NCBI RefSeq assembly: GCF_006094435.1
Contig: NZ_CP034783.1
Coordinates: 5,359,001-5,423,000 of the forward strand
From: Pseudomonas sp. MPC6
GTDB lineage: Bacteria > Pseudomonadota > Gammaproteobacteria > Pseudomonadales > Pseudomonadaceae
Length of the DNA: 64,000 nucleotides
Direction of reading: 5' to 3'
In this document: piece after piece, positions 27,340-36,097 of the stretch
How the letters are laid out: every line of letters begins with the position of its first letter
Numbering within the stretch: the first letter of the stretch is position 1
Made by a program: the position numbers and the translations under genes
Notes under the pieces: generated by a model
Databases searched by the model: none
The model's input: the letters and a program-made list of their open reading frames with translations, nothing else
What the model was told of the DNA's origin: nothing

Positions 27340-28599
27340 TCAGACGACAGGATCCTCAAAGTCCTCCTCGTCCCGCTCATCCGTGATCCGATAGAACCCA
27401 CTCCATGGATGACCACAATAGCTTGGAAGGTCATCGGGCTGCCAGGAGTCGCGCACGCTGAAATATGAGCAAGCCACGCTTTGTTCTTGCTCCAGCTGTT
27501 TGCAAAGGACTTTGACAATCTGTTGCCGCTCGCGCAGATCCCGACCACGACCGAGCTCATCCAGCGTGCCGAGGTACCGACCCGACTTGTTGACAACCAC
27601 CCGTCCAGCCTTCAAAAGCGCTCGTACATAGGGGTGGGAGTTATCCTCGAAGTAAACCCAGCAGCCGCCACGTTCTTGGGTCTCCTTTTTCAAGGAGGAA
27701 GTCTCCAGAGCAGAAACGCGCTCCATGAAATCTGCCACAGCGACGGCAACAGCTTCATCGGAAACCGTCATGCAAGATTTGAAGTCAAAGCACGCCGCTC
27801 TCATCGAAGCTTCCTGCTCTGCCGCAGTGAGCCCGTCCAGTTCCGCCGGCAACCGCTCACATACCAGGAGATGGTCAAAGTGATCTACCGATACGAGCCG
27901 CTGGTCGATAAGGGACAAGATGTCGTACTGAAGCCTCAAGGCATCAGCCTCGGTGGCTACTACCACACCGATTTGTGACCACTTCTTTTGGGTCAGATCT
28001 AGCCCCGGCAGCTTTTCTCCAAGGTGCCCTTCTCGCTCAATTTTTTCGATGGCGCGGCGATAATTCCGGGTATAAGGCCAGCGCCATTCCAACTCCGCCG
28101 TCTGATTACCGAAGATATCAAGCTGACCATCCAGATAGCGGTACTGATTGCGCCAAATCTCTTCCTGGGTCACAGGCTCCGGCGGGTGACTTGCTTGAAG
28201 CATCGCTCGCAGGTTTTCACCCCGAACTACCTTCGTTGCGCCAGCTTGCTCCGCTAAAGGCGTAGGGAACGTGATCGCGTACTGGGTGACTGCACCGCTA
28301 GCCGCTGCCAAGCCATCTCGAACAGCGACTAAATCAGAGACGCTAAAACCTGAAAAACAAACAGCAGGATGGCTTCCCTGAATCGTCGCATGCCCATTCC
28401 TGACGCCGAAGGTGGCCCAGATGTGATGGAAGCGAATAGCAACCCTCAATAGGAACCGTCCAGGCCAGCAATCTTCAGCCCAACAGTTAAGAGCGAAACT
28501 TTCCGGTATGAAATCGGGCCGTGAGCCGCTAGTGAGATCGACGTCTCGAAAATAATGTACGACGCGATTGGGCTGTTGGACATCAGTTCGCTGCGCCAT
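27340..28599 (-). CDS. Hypothetical protein, possibly DUF4427-like
   Basis: A 419-residue protein with a strong AAGGAG site 6 bases before the start. The N-terminal part begins VVHYFRDVDL and contains GSHPAVCFSGFSVSDL, a layout seen in toxin-like proteins where a call such as PAVCF is followed by an acidic helix. The C-terminal part (DNSHPYVRALLKAGRVVVNK, then SGRYLGTLDELG) resembles what I recall of DUF4427. No catalytic residues can be assigned. It stands alone and faces the recombination unit, a usual place for a solitary defence or toxin gene. Confidence 0.7.
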   Translation of the reverse strand: MAQRTDVQQPNRVVHYFRDVDLTSGSRPDFIPESFALNCWAEDCWPGRFLLRVAIRFHHIWATFGVRNGHATIQGSHPAVCFSGFSVSDLVAVRDGLAAASGAVTQYAITFPTPLAEQAGATKVVRGENLRAMLQASHPPEPVTQEEIWRNQYRYLDGQLDIFGNQTAELEWRWPYTRNYRRAIEKIEREGHLGEKLPGLDLTQKKWSQIGVVVATEADALRLQYDILSLIDQRLVSVDHFDHLLVCERLPAELDGLTAAEQEASMRAACFDFKSCMTVSDEAVAVAVADFMERVSALETSSLKKETQERGGCWVYFEDNSHPYVRALLKAGRVVVNKSGRYLGTLDELGRGRDLRERQQIVKVLCKQLEQEQSVACSYFSVRDSWQPDDLPSYCGHPWSGFYRITDERDEEDFEDPVV

Positions 28600-29282
28600 A
28601 TGAGCTCCTTTTTTAGGACAAGCGGCCTTCGCCTCTTAATTAGAGGTTTTTGATGAGAGTGTTTTTGTACCCTTGTAGTGCATAAAAAATAGACCACCCA
28701 AGCACTTCAGGCAAGTAACCACGCACAAAAAAAATATAAACTTCTCACACCAAAAAATAATTAAGCACTTATTGACTCATACACATAACACCCAAATAAA
28801 ATCAAATACATCACAAGTACAAATAAATCAACAATACGTATAAATCTTTGTCAATGATCCTTCCACCAAACCAACAATACCCCTAAATAACAATACGCTC
28901 TCATAATTACGACCCCATATTTCCGCGCCAATAGATCGTCTAGCTTTTCTATCTATATCAATGGCTTGGTAGCCCCCCACCTCGTTGGTCGGCGCTTACT
29001 CACCCAAGACGTCCTCATGCCGCCCTTACACACTTACATTCAGTCTCCAATTTTTCCCGACCGACAAGCTAAAGTGCACGACTTACAATGACAAACGAAA
29101 AATATATATATATCAAACGCTCTTCATAGGCTTATATCGCTATCAAATAGTGCAATGAAGGGAATGGGTATACTTTCAAGATACTGTTCATCCGTCGCAA
29201 AACTTGTAGGTATGCCTGTTATTTCTTGACCACTTCAACCCATTGGTCTTCAGTTCCGCTACCACCTAGGAGATAAGTCGCC
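28600..29282. other. AT-rich intergenic region
   Basis: About 680 bases, very AT-rich (including ATATATATAT near 29,105), with no supported gene. It probably holds the divergent promoters of the flanking genes and would be a good target for the element's own MvaT/MvaU-type silencer. Confidence 0.5.
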
Positions 29283-29966
29283 ATGAGATTTTCAGCCTTG
29301 TTCCACCCGGAATGCGCTCCCGTAGCTCTCGATAATACTTTCCACTACATTGTGCTCAGCGCTCTTCAGTGGAAAACACCCAATCTTGATCTGCTGGTAT
29401 CTGCCGGCAAGCAGCGCTTCGCCGTTCTTTATAACCAACCGTTAGAGGAGAGATTCGCCATTGAGACTCTCGAACAGGCTCACATCCAGGGCGCAATGTC
29501 TGGAGTGAAACTGGTTGCTGTCCACAAAGACGTACTTCGTATCTTCTTGAGTGACGAGGTGGAGGGCGCCACCTTCCCAGCCATCGAAGCCTTGTGGGAA
29601 CCGATCAAAGAACTGGAACTCAATCGACGGTTGAAAGTTGATTTTTCGTGTGAGCATGAAGCTTATTCAGGCCGTTCCGACTACTTGTTCTGGCCTGTAG
29701 TCAAGAAAGTGCTTGAATCGAATAGCCTTGGGATTGAGCAGTATCAGACACCGGTTTTGCATGATTGCGCCGACGAGATGCGCCACGGGGACTCTTTGGA
29801 ATCTCATGCACTCAATGAAGATGTGCTCCGGTCTTTCGCCACTCACGCAGCTACACGTTACGGCATCTGCCCAAAGGGATCATCAATGGCTGCCATGACA
29901 GGACACTCAGCTTGCCTGATGACCGAGTATTACGCCGACCCACTGCATAGAAAGCCCAACTCGTAA
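29283..29966 (+). CDS. Hypothetical protein with recombinase-like tail
   Basis: 227 residues. The N-terminal 170 residues match nothing I recognise. The last 45 residues (VLRSFATHAATRYG, MTGHSACLMTEYYAD) look like the end of a tyrosine recombinase, including the GHS-x5-YY block, but the HxxR histidine is replaced. It may be a recombinase remnant fused to other sequence, or a directionality or accessory protein. A 7-bp hairpin follows the stop. Confidence 0.5.
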   Translation: MRFSALFHPECAPVALDNTFHYIVLSALQWKTPNLDLLVSAGKQRFAVLYNQPLEERFAIETLEQAHIQGAMSGVKLVAVHKDVLRIFLSDEVEGATFPAIEALWEPIKELELNRRLKVDFSCEHEAYSGRSDYLFWPVVKKVLESNSLGIEQYQTPVLHDCADEMRHGDSLESHALNEDVLRSFATHAATRYGICPKGSSMAAMTGHSACLMTEYYADPLHRKPNS

Positions 29967-29971
29967 TACCC

Positions 29972-30002
29972 CGGCAGGACTAATACACCATTCGTCCTGC
30001 TG
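29972..30002 (+). terminator. Hairpin after the 29283-29966 gene
   Basis: GCAGGAC and GTCCTGC arms with a 13-base loop lie directly after the stop. There is no T-run, so it may be a weak or factor-dependent terminator. Confidence 0.4.
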
Positions 30003-30223
30003 TGACTTCCATAACAGATACGGTCACCATCCCTTCACTTTCTTCTTACGGGATCGAGCATCCCTACAAGAATGATGATGAGTTTTTGTGCCTGCGCCGT
30101 CGTGCTCTTGACCAATAATTATGCCGATTGAGATCAAACCGCGTTCGTCTTCAAAAATATCTTCCCATCAGGCTCAAGGTTTTCCGAAACCAACCGTTTG
30201 TGATGAGTAAGTACCCTTTTTGA

Positions 30224-30544
30224 GTGACGGCTTTGACCCTCTCTACACATGACTTCGCAAAGCGTCTGAGCGGCGCCTTATCGTTCCCCTGCACGACACT
30301 TGGCAACAGCCAACGGCGCACATGGGAGCGGCTGATCAGCTACATCGAATCCTCAGCCTGCACTTCCGAATTCGACAACGCGGCGGCCTATGCCGAGGGC
30401 TATGCACATGCTTTGGCCGACAGCGGCCAGATCGATATCTCCACAGATCGGGATCTGCTGATCATTGCAACGGTGGATGCATGGCGATGCGCCCGTACTT
30501 ACCCGAATACTTCGACCAACCTGAGCTACCCAGGAAAACCATGA
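30224..30544 (+). CDS. Hypothetical protein paired with DUF262 gene
   Basis: 106 residues from a GTG start, overlapping the next start by 4 bases (ATGA). Mostly helical, with AAYAEGYAHALADSGQIDIS followed by a short acidic segment. No family recognised. Its coupling to the DUF262 gene suggests a partner role. Confidence 0.5.
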   Translation: MTALTLSTHDFAKRLSGALSFPCTTLGNSQRRTWERLISYIESSACTSEFDNAAAYAEGYAHALADSGQIDISTDRDLLIIATVDAWRCARTYPNTSTNLSYPGKP

Positions 30545-31143
30545 CTTCCTTTTTTAAACGCTACGCCGACGGCGGAATATCAGACAGGCGCATCTATATG
30601 CCGCAGCGTCTTCTGCCCACGACCGTCAGTCATTGTCCCCTCGAAGTCTTAGTGGGCAACTGGGAAAACTATCTGGTAGATCCCTCCTCCGCTCGTGAGC
30701 ATTTTCCATGGGCCGCGCGTTTCGTTATGGGCATGCCCGTGCCAACCTGGGCGCGCGGATTGGAGTGGAACCTCGGTCAGAAGTCTCGCTTCATCTCCGC
30801 AGTATGGTCAGGCGGGGATCTGGGGAGCTACCTCACGAATGACTGGTACGAGCCAGAAAGCGGGAGCAGGGCATTGGCCGAAAACAGTGAAATTTTGATT
30901 GATGGCCAACAACGTCTGCACAGCCTGGAAGAGTATCTCCTCGACCGGTTGGCGATTCCTGATGCACAAGGACAGCCAAGGATTTGGTCTGAGCTCGGCA
31001 ACGGCGAAAGGAAACGCTTTCTGTCGACGATCTTTACTCATGTCAGGGTGTCGTCTGGTGACGAGGTGGCATTGCGCGGGACATACGATCTTTGCGCGCT
31101 GGGCGTAGTGCCTCGGTCATTTGATCAACGAGCTGTTCGGTAA
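30541..31143 (+). CDS. DUF262 family protein
   Basis: 200 residues. The DUF262 signature DGQQR is present in EILIDGQQRLHSLEEYL (about residues 118-134). DUF262 is a ParB/Srx-like fold found in GmrSD-type restriction systems and other conflict proteins. This short form lacks the DUF1524 HNH domain of GmrSD, yet its C-terminus (YDLCALGVVPRSFDQRAV) resembles the normal end of the 200-residue subfamily, so it may be complete. A dispersed repeat begins within 15 bases of the stop. Confidence 0.7.
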   Translation: MTSFFKRYADGGISDRRIYMPQRLLPTTVSHCPLEVLVGNWENYLVDPSSAREHFPWAARFVMGMPVPTWARGLEWNLGQKSRFISAVWSGGDLGSYLTNDWYEPESGSRALAENSEILIDGQQRLHSLEEYLLDRLAIPDAQGQPRIWSELGNGERKRFLSTIFTHVRVSSGDEVALRGTYDLCALGVVPRSFDQRAVR

Positions 31144-31155
31144 CATTTGCGTTGC

Positions 31156-31282
31156 CAGTAGCCGGGCGGCCCCCTTCGGGGCCGGCTGTCGTGAACCGAG
31201 CCCCGCTACGACGGGTCTCGGCCCTGCGGGCTACCATCCTTCCGCTCTCCGACCATCATGGTCTGCGCGCTCCGCTTGCAGA
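31156..31282 (-). repeat. Dispersed GC-rich structured repeat, copy 2
   Basis: Read on the minus strand it begins GCAAGCGGAGCGCGCAGACC, continues through GGATGGTAGCCCGCAGGGC and GTAGCGGGGCTCGG, and ends with the hairpin GGCCCCGAAGGGG. The 15-base core GCAAGCGGAGCGCGC is exactly shared with copies at 60863 and 61478. Confidence 0.8.
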
Positions 31283-31366
31283 GCGATCCGACTCACCTTC
31301 TTGCTTGGACATTGGCCACCGCTCCCACATACTGCTGAGCATCCGATCAAAGACGAGGCCGGGCAA

Positions 31367-31564
31367 ATGGGTTGGCTATTTTGGAGAGACAAGCGGCCCG
31401 CGTGGGTTCAGGCAGAGGAACGGGAATTCATCAAGGCTGCGAACCGTTTAAAGACGCTTCACGTCACGCCTCGCGGAGGCATGCGCATTGACCCAGAGGA
31501 GATCAGGGATCAGATCCTTGAGGCACGAGAGTTATACAAAGACCTAGTTCAGAAACAACGGTAG
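31367..31564 (+). CDS. Small hypothetical protein
   Basis: 65 residues from ATG at 31367 (MGWLFWRDKRPAWVQ), hydrophilic and helical (EIRDQILEARELYKDLVQ). The longer upstream frame runs through a structured repeat and is not credible. No family known. Confidence 0.4.
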   Translation: MGWLFWRDKRPAWVQAEEREFIKAANRLKTLHVTPRGGMRIDPEEIRDQILEARELYKDLVQKQR

Positions 31565-31614
31565 CGAGTACCCAACTGCTAAACCCCTCACTACATAGGG
31601 CAAGCGATGACCTC

Positions 31615-31689
31615 CTAGAACATGCGGTACTGGTTGAAGAGGTTCGCGACACTGTCGACGTTTTCGCGGGTGCATTCGATGACTTCCAT
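31615..31689 (-). pseudogene. N-terminal remnant of a GNAT acetyltransferase
   Basis: Only 24 codons remain (MEVIECTRENVDSVANLFNQ, then YRMF and a stop). This is the usual N-terminus of a GNAT family acetyltransferase; the acetyl-CoA binding part is absent. Confidence 0.45.
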
Positions 31690-31966
31690 GTGTGGTTCCC
31701 TCGCGGGTTGGTTGGGAGAGACTCTGATCCGGGCGCCCGCACCTCGCAACGATCAGGGTATTAATTAACCGGCGAAGTATGGGGCGTGGCGCTACGGGCA
31801 GACACCCTCGCATCTGCGCGCCTCGCTTGCGGTCAGCCCGTCGTTACTTGCTCGACATGTCACGCCTTGGCTAACTTCCGATGAGCATTTGTGGTTGGAT
31901 AGCCTTTGATTAGTAGCATAATATTGCGATGAAAATCAGATTGACCTACACGGAGCGCGCCACAGC

Positions 31967-33085
31967 ATGGATACAGAGTTGGAGAGATTCCTCCATCTAA
32001 TGTCAACAATCAACATTGGAAAAATAAATCTCGTCACAGGAAACAATGGCACTGGTAAATCTCGTTTTTTTGCAGTTGCAGCTGCCCAGGCCATTAGCAA
32101 AACAGGAGTTCTTGACTCAAGATTTCGACAGCTATTATGCCTATCTGGCACCCACAATGATAAATACCCAAGACAAATCTGGAATGCAGGCCCTGATGAC
32201 TGGGGTATTTGCTACCTAGGTTATAAAGTCGCCAACAATATGATTTCTGACATTGCACCATTCCGCGTTATTGTCGGTGCCCTACTGGGCGAAGGTTCAA
32301 TTCGTCGGAGTAACCCAGAGGCTGTCAGTTTCTGCCTAGAAAAGCTCAACATCGATCCAGAGATAAAGCTTCACTTCAGGTATGGAAAAAATAGGAAAGA
32401 CGGATTATCCGATTTTGTTAGTAACGAAGTGATCGTCAATCTTGAGTCTGCCCAGGAGGACATGACCATGCTTGCGATCAAAGGGGCACTCAGAGAGAAA
32501 GGTCTCTCGCTTCAAACAATATCAGTGAAGAGAAACAGCCGGTATTACACGTTGTCGGATCTGAGCTCTGGCGAACGGTCATACATGCTTACCTTGCTTG
32601 GGGCATTATACTGCGCAAAAAACAGAGCTCTCATATTTTTTGACGAACCCGAAAACTCCTTACATCCTGGCTGGCAAAAAACCATTCTCAGGGATTTTCG
32701 GAAGGTGCTAGAACTAAATGGCATCAGTACAACAATTTTAGTTGCGACCCATTCCCCTCTAATAGCCGGAAGTGTGCCTAATAACGATGCATTTACCTGC
32801 AACTTTCCAACCGGCCAGAGATGGCATGAGTCTGACCTGTATGGCAAGACAGCTGATAGCACATTGAAAGATCAGTTTAGTATTTACTCTTCCCGCTCTA
32901 CAACTGTCGTTAAAATTACTCAAATATGCCTTAGCTTCATAGCGAAGGGCGACCTAGACCACCCCGAACTATATCGAGCGATTGATACTCTGCTTGAATT
33001 TGGATTAACTCCCGAAACTGGCGACCCGATGCGCGAAATCCTCCAAACTTTGTCCTATTTGAGAGAGCATCATGAGTTGCCCTGA
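31967..33085 (+). CDS. ptuA: Septu-like ATPase PtuA (system 1)
   Basis: 372 residues of an ABC/AAA_21-type ATPase. Walker A GNNGTGKS lies at 25-32, the signature LSSGERS at about 198, Walker B LIFFDEPENSLHP at about 222-234, and the H-loop VATHSPLIAG at about 260. It overlaps the HNH nuclease gene by 14 bases. An ATPase plus HNH pair is the definition of the Septu antiphage system. It is shorter than typical PtuA and is not closely similar to the second pair at 57.6-59.6 kb. Confidence 0.8.
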   Translation: MDTELERFLHLMSTINIGKINLVTGNNGTGKSRFFAVAAAQAISKTGVLDSRFRQLLCLSGTHNDKYPRQIWNAGPDDWGICYLGYKVANNMISDIAPFRVIVGALLGEGSIRRSNPEAVSFCLEKLNIDPEIKLHFRYGKNRKDGLSDFVSNEVIVNLESAQEDMTMLAIKGALREKGLSLQTISVKRNSRYYTLSDLSSGERSYMLTLLGALYCAKNRALIFFDEPENSLHPGWQKTILRDFRKVLELNGISTTILVATHSPLIAGSVPNNDAFTCNFPTGQRWHESDLYGKTADSTLKDQFSIYSSRSTTVVKITQICLSFIAKGDLDHPELYRAIDTLLEFGLTPETGDPMREILQTLSYLREHHELP

Positions 33086-33779
33086 CCCCTTGCTCCGCAA
33101 TCACGCGAAAATCCTGCGATATAAGCCTTACAAGGCGCTAATTGCGAATTTCCTGAACAGCCAGATGAAATGGAGTGACGAAGAGCTAAAACCAGTTAGG
33201 GATGCAATTAGATTTTCAATCAGAAAATCACAAGCTCAGTCCTGTTATTACTGCCGAAGAATTATTCCGTTAGAGCGTAGGAACGTTGGGGAGGCTATCG
33301 AACACTTTCTAGATAAGTCAAAACTGCACTACAGAAGATGGGCATTCCACCCATTAAACCTTGTAATTGCATGCCAGCCTTGCAATATGGTGAAATCAAC
33401 AAAGGAATTAGGAGACAACGCCGTAAAAGTGGCACCTTTTCTTCAGCCGCTCATCGGCGAGTTCAAATGGCCTCACCCTTACTTTGATAGCTACGACGAG
33501 AATGTACAAAGATCACCTGGGCCGATTTTTTCCGCTGTACCAGGCTCACGTCGCCAGCGGCAAGCAGCTGCTATGATTACCGACTTGAAACTCGACTCTC
33601 TTGCTAATCTCGACGACAGGGTACAATTCGCCGCATCTGAGCTTCAAAACTTACAAGCGAGGCTCTTAAGAGTGGCACGCAGGCGAGGCAGGATAATTTC
33701 CCAAGACAGGTATGATGCTTTTCTGAATGAAATCGAGACTAGGCTTGACAGAGCAATGTTTGAGATATTCGGGATCTAA
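33072..33779 (+). CDS. ptuB: Septu-like HNH nuclease PtuB (system 1)
   Basis: 235 residues. The HNH zinc-finger site is intact: CYYCRR, then AIEHFLDKSK with the histidine, HPLNLVIACQPCN with the asparagine and second CxxC pair. The C-terminal 100 residues are helical. The pairing with an overlapping ATPase gene supports Septu. A near-perfect hairpin follows at 33793-33824. Confidence 0.82.
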   Translation: MSCPDPLLRNHAKILRYKPYKALIANFLNSQMKWSDEELKPVRDAIRFSIRKSQAQSCYYCRRIIPLERRNVGEAIEHFLDKSKLHYRRWAFHPLNLVIACQPCNMVKSTKELGDNAVKVAPFLQPLIGEFKWPHPYFDSYDENVQRSPGPIFSAVPGSRRQRQAAAMITDLKLDSLANLDDRVQFAASELQNLQARLLRVARRRGRIISQDRYDAFLNEIETRLDRAMFEIFGI

Positions 33780-33792
33780 TACGTAGTGAGCA

Positions 33793-33824
33793 CCGCCACC
33801 TAGTTCTCAATCACTAGGTAGCGG
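33793..33824 (+). terminator. Hairpin after Septu system 1
   Basis: CCGCCACCTAG pairs with CTAGGTAGCGG in 10 of 11 positions across a 10-base loop, 13 bases after the ptuB stop. No T-run. It shares the CCACCT motif with several other 3' hairpins in the element. Confidence 0.55.
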
Positions 33825-33923
33825 CACCGAAACAAAAGGTCGGTTTGCATGCTCAAATCATTCATCTAATGCTCGACTGCTCACGGGGCAGTGGCGGTGT
33901 TAGGGCATTCTCCTCAGAATGAT

Positions 33924-34040
33924 CTCGTTCAGACTGACGTGCAGATGCCGGTGTCGCTGAACGGTTATGAGCTGGCCCAGATCTCTCGTGTTTTCAGACC
34001 CATACTGCCCATCGTAGCCACCACGATACCAGCCGCGTGA
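33924..34040 (+). pseudogene. Remnant of a response-regulator receiver domain
   Basis: 38 codons without a start (TDVQMPVSLNGYELAQISR, then FRPILPIVATT and a stop) match the phospho-aspartate and following helix of a receiver domain. Both sides are missing. Confidence 0.45.
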
Positions 34041-34099
34041 TCAGTTGCCCCGGTCTTAGATTTTTCCTGATTGGGCCTAACGCAGACAGACTCTGGAGA

Positions 34100-34597
34100 T
34101 CAATTCCACCTCAGATTGATGCCCATCTCATGCCAGGTGCTGATCTCGTCAGAAGTCATCGCCTGGATGTATCGGTAGCGCTGCTCCCGAAAAAAGTCGA
34201 CGTACTGATCTCTGCAACGCAAATGGACTGACTTCTTGTTGAGGTCTTCCGGAATGGACTCAAGATTAGCGATCAGTGCTGACAGGAAACGATCTCGTTG
34301 AAACGACGGATCGACCGCAATGGATCTGACATGGAGGTAGGGGGCAGATGCATCCTCATTGCACTGTTCTTTAAAACCTTCTTCCGAGATGAAGTCGTCA
34401 TTCGAGTGGCCAAAATGAGCAAAGCCTACGAACTTGCCTTCATGCTCATAGATAAGGAAGTTCTCGGGAGTGCGTTGAATCCAATCCTGAAAGTCTTCCA
34501 GGGTGGCGTTCGCGTCGCCGGCACAGGCTGAGCTCTCAACGCGAAAACAATTCGCCGCATCGTCTGGAGTGGCAGAGCGGTATACAGATGCCCACAT
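34100..34597 (-). CDS. GNAT family N-acetyltransferase
   Basis: 165 residues with the GNAT core: YEHEGKFVGFAHFG (beta strand 2-3), then LHVRSIAVDPSFQRDRFLSA where V-x-P-x-x-Q-R is the acetyl-CoA binding motif A (its usual G-x-G/A is changed to DRF). The substrate is unknown. It is a free-standing cargo gene. Confidence 0.7.
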   Translation of the reverse strand: MWASVYRSATPDDAANCFRVESSACAGDANATLEDFQDWIQRTPENFLIYEHEGKFVGFAHFGHSNDDFISEEGFKEQCNEDASAPYLHVRSIAVDPSFQRDRFLSALIANLESIPEDLNKKSVHLRCRDQYVDFFREQRYRYIQAMTSDEISTWHEMGINLRWN

Positions 34598-34758
34598 ATC
34601 ATTACCTCGGCGATCCTAGAATCGGGCATGGTAATGGGTCTGCAGGTTCCACGCACCACATGACGCTGGCCGTAATGCCCGTCTTAGAGCCCTCCCCATT
34701 GAATCTGCGCCTTTGATTTGCCTGATCCTTCGTGCGTGTCAGGAGCACTAAGGCGGGT

Positions 34759-35193
34759 TCAGAGAGGGAATGATGATTCAAGTTTATTAAGCTGCTCCAG
34801 CACCCGCATCAGGAATCGGCGCTCTTCACCATAGAAGAATGCAGAGGGTTCATGAACCGCCAAGTGCTTGGTGTCCTCCTCCCACTCGCCAAACCAAGCG
34901 TCTGGTTTGTCGACATAGGTACCAGGTCGGTCGGAGAATTGGTCACCGGTGATGTCGACGATCAGGCCGTCGACTTCAAGCCAGGCATGTGAAGCGCCCT
35001 CCTTCATTCCACATACGTAGAAGAACTCGCCGATACCCAGGGTATTAAAATAATCGCCCATGAGCTCAGAAATGATTCCGCAGCATCCGCGTGGAAAACC
35101 TTGGATGTGCATGGGAACATTGCCGGTCTCTACGACTATCTCGACTGCCAACCTGAAGCTCGTTGCCAGCTCAAGCACTGCTGAACGAAGCAT
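34759..35193 (-). CDS. Transglutaminase/papain-like cysteine hydrolase candidate
   Basis: 144 residues after a strong GGAGGATAGGAA site. A Cys-His-Asp set is in the order of transglutaminase-like enzymes: cysteine in GFPRGCCGIIS (about residue 37), histidine in GASHAWLEVDG (about 68), aspartate in LIVDITGDQF (about 79). The short length resembles single-domain peptidases or amidases of unknown function that occur in mobile DNA. The mvaT-like gene lies just upstream in the same direction, with a terminator between. Confidence 0.6.
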   Translation of the reverse strand: MLRSAVLELATSFRLAVEIVVETGNVPMHIQGFPRGCCGIISELMGDYFNTLGIGEFFYVCGMKEGASHAWLEVDGLIVDITGDQFSDRPGTYVDKPDAWFGEWEEDTKHLAVHEPSAFFYGEERRFLMRVLEQLNKLESSFPL

Positions 35194-35212
35194 TTCCTAT
35201 CCTCCATAAAGA

Positions 35213-35230
35213 AGGGCCCCGCAGGGCCCT
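35213..35230 (-). terminator. Intrinsic terminator of the mvaT-like gene
   Basis: AGGGCCC pairs with GGGCCCT across a 4-base loop; on the minus strand it is followed by TTCTTTATGG. It lies 19 bases after the stop of the mvaT-like gene. Confidence 0.75.
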
Positions 35231-35249
35231 CAATTTGTACTCAAACGAT

Positions 35250-35618
35250 TTACTGAGCCAGCCAGCTCTCGACCTTGTCAGAGCCGTACTGAGCCTTCCA
35301 TTCTTTCAACACCTTGTGGTTGCCGCCCTTAGTCTCGACGACTTCGCCCGAGTGAGGATTCTTGTAAACCTTTACCGCCCGAGCCTTACGGGAGCCCTTG
35401 GTTTCAACAGATGCTGCGCCACGGCGGTTTGAAGAATGCGGATCGAGAATCGCGACAATGTTGCGCAAGCTGTAACCATACTCACCTAGCAGGTCACGAA
35501 GTTTCGTTTCGAATTCAATCTCACGCTTCAGACCATCATCGTTTTTCAGTGTTTCAAGCTCTGCCAATTGGGCAGCAAGCTGTTGTTCAAGCGCGCGGAA
35601 TTCAGCGAGACGGGACAT
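35250..35618 (-). CDS. MvaT/MvaU-family H-NS-like xenogeneic silencer
   Basis: The start at 35618 follows GAGGTG and gives 122 residues, normal for MvaT/MvaU. The N-terminal half is a coiled coil for dimerisation (MSRLAEFRALEQQLAAQLAE), the C-terminal half is the DNA-binding domain with KNPHSGEVVETKGGNHKVL and EWKAQYGS. Such proteins bind AT-rich DNA and silence foreign genes. An element-borne copy could silence the element's own genes or modify host MvaT/MvaU control. Confidence 0.92.
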   Translation of the reverse strand: MSRLAEFRALEQQLAAQLAELETLKNDDGLKREIEFETKLRDLLGEYGYSLRNIVAILDPHSSNRRGAASVETKGSRKARAVKVYKNPHSGEVVETKGGNHKVLKEWKAQYGSDKVESWLAQ

Positions 35619-35695
35619 GTAACACCTCAGATATTTAGTGTTGCCAGTATAGTCAGCACTATCCAAAGTAGACAATCGAAGGTGCCCTCCGACGC

Positions 35696-36097
35696 CTAAC
35701 GCTGACGCTCACGCCTTGCAGACATGTGAGCATCCAAGTGCTTCATTTCAGCCTGCCATTGAGTCAGAAATTTGTCCCAGTCATGGGCGTACGGGCCATC
35801 GACCAAGCGCGTCGAGCCGATGCTCGCTTGTAGAAAACGCTCACGCCACGGCTGTGGAATACTGGCCTCGTCAACGATGTTGATACCGGAACTGTGGCGC
35901 TCAATCAGGACTGCTTTGCGGACAGCATCAATATCGAGGTGTGGATGACTCTGGTTTAAGTCGACGCGCTCTTGGTCTTCAATGTCGTCAAGCACATTCA
36001 AAATAGCGACAGCTTGTGGATCGCCCGGCACCAGTTGCGAAAGTGTCCAGAGGGCTTTGCGCCTAACAGACTCACGCGTACGAAGATCATCAGCCAT
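35696..36097 (-). CDS. Hypothetical protein coupled to exonuclease gene
   Basis: 133 residues, mainly helical and charged. The start overlaps the end of the upstream exonuclease-like gene by 8 bases, so both are translated from one message. The family is not recognised. Confidence 0.65.
   Translation of the reverse strand: MADDLRTRESVRRKALWTLSQLVPGDPQAVAILNVLDDIEDQERVDLNQSHPHLDIDAVRKAVLIERHSSGINIVDEASIPQPWRERFLQASIGSTRLVDGPYAHDWDKFLTQWQAEMKHLDAHMSARRERQR

Noticed and set aside
31967..33779. Retron with Septu-type effectors
   Set aside because: No reverse transcriptase gene or msr/msd-like sequence near either ATPase/HNH pair.
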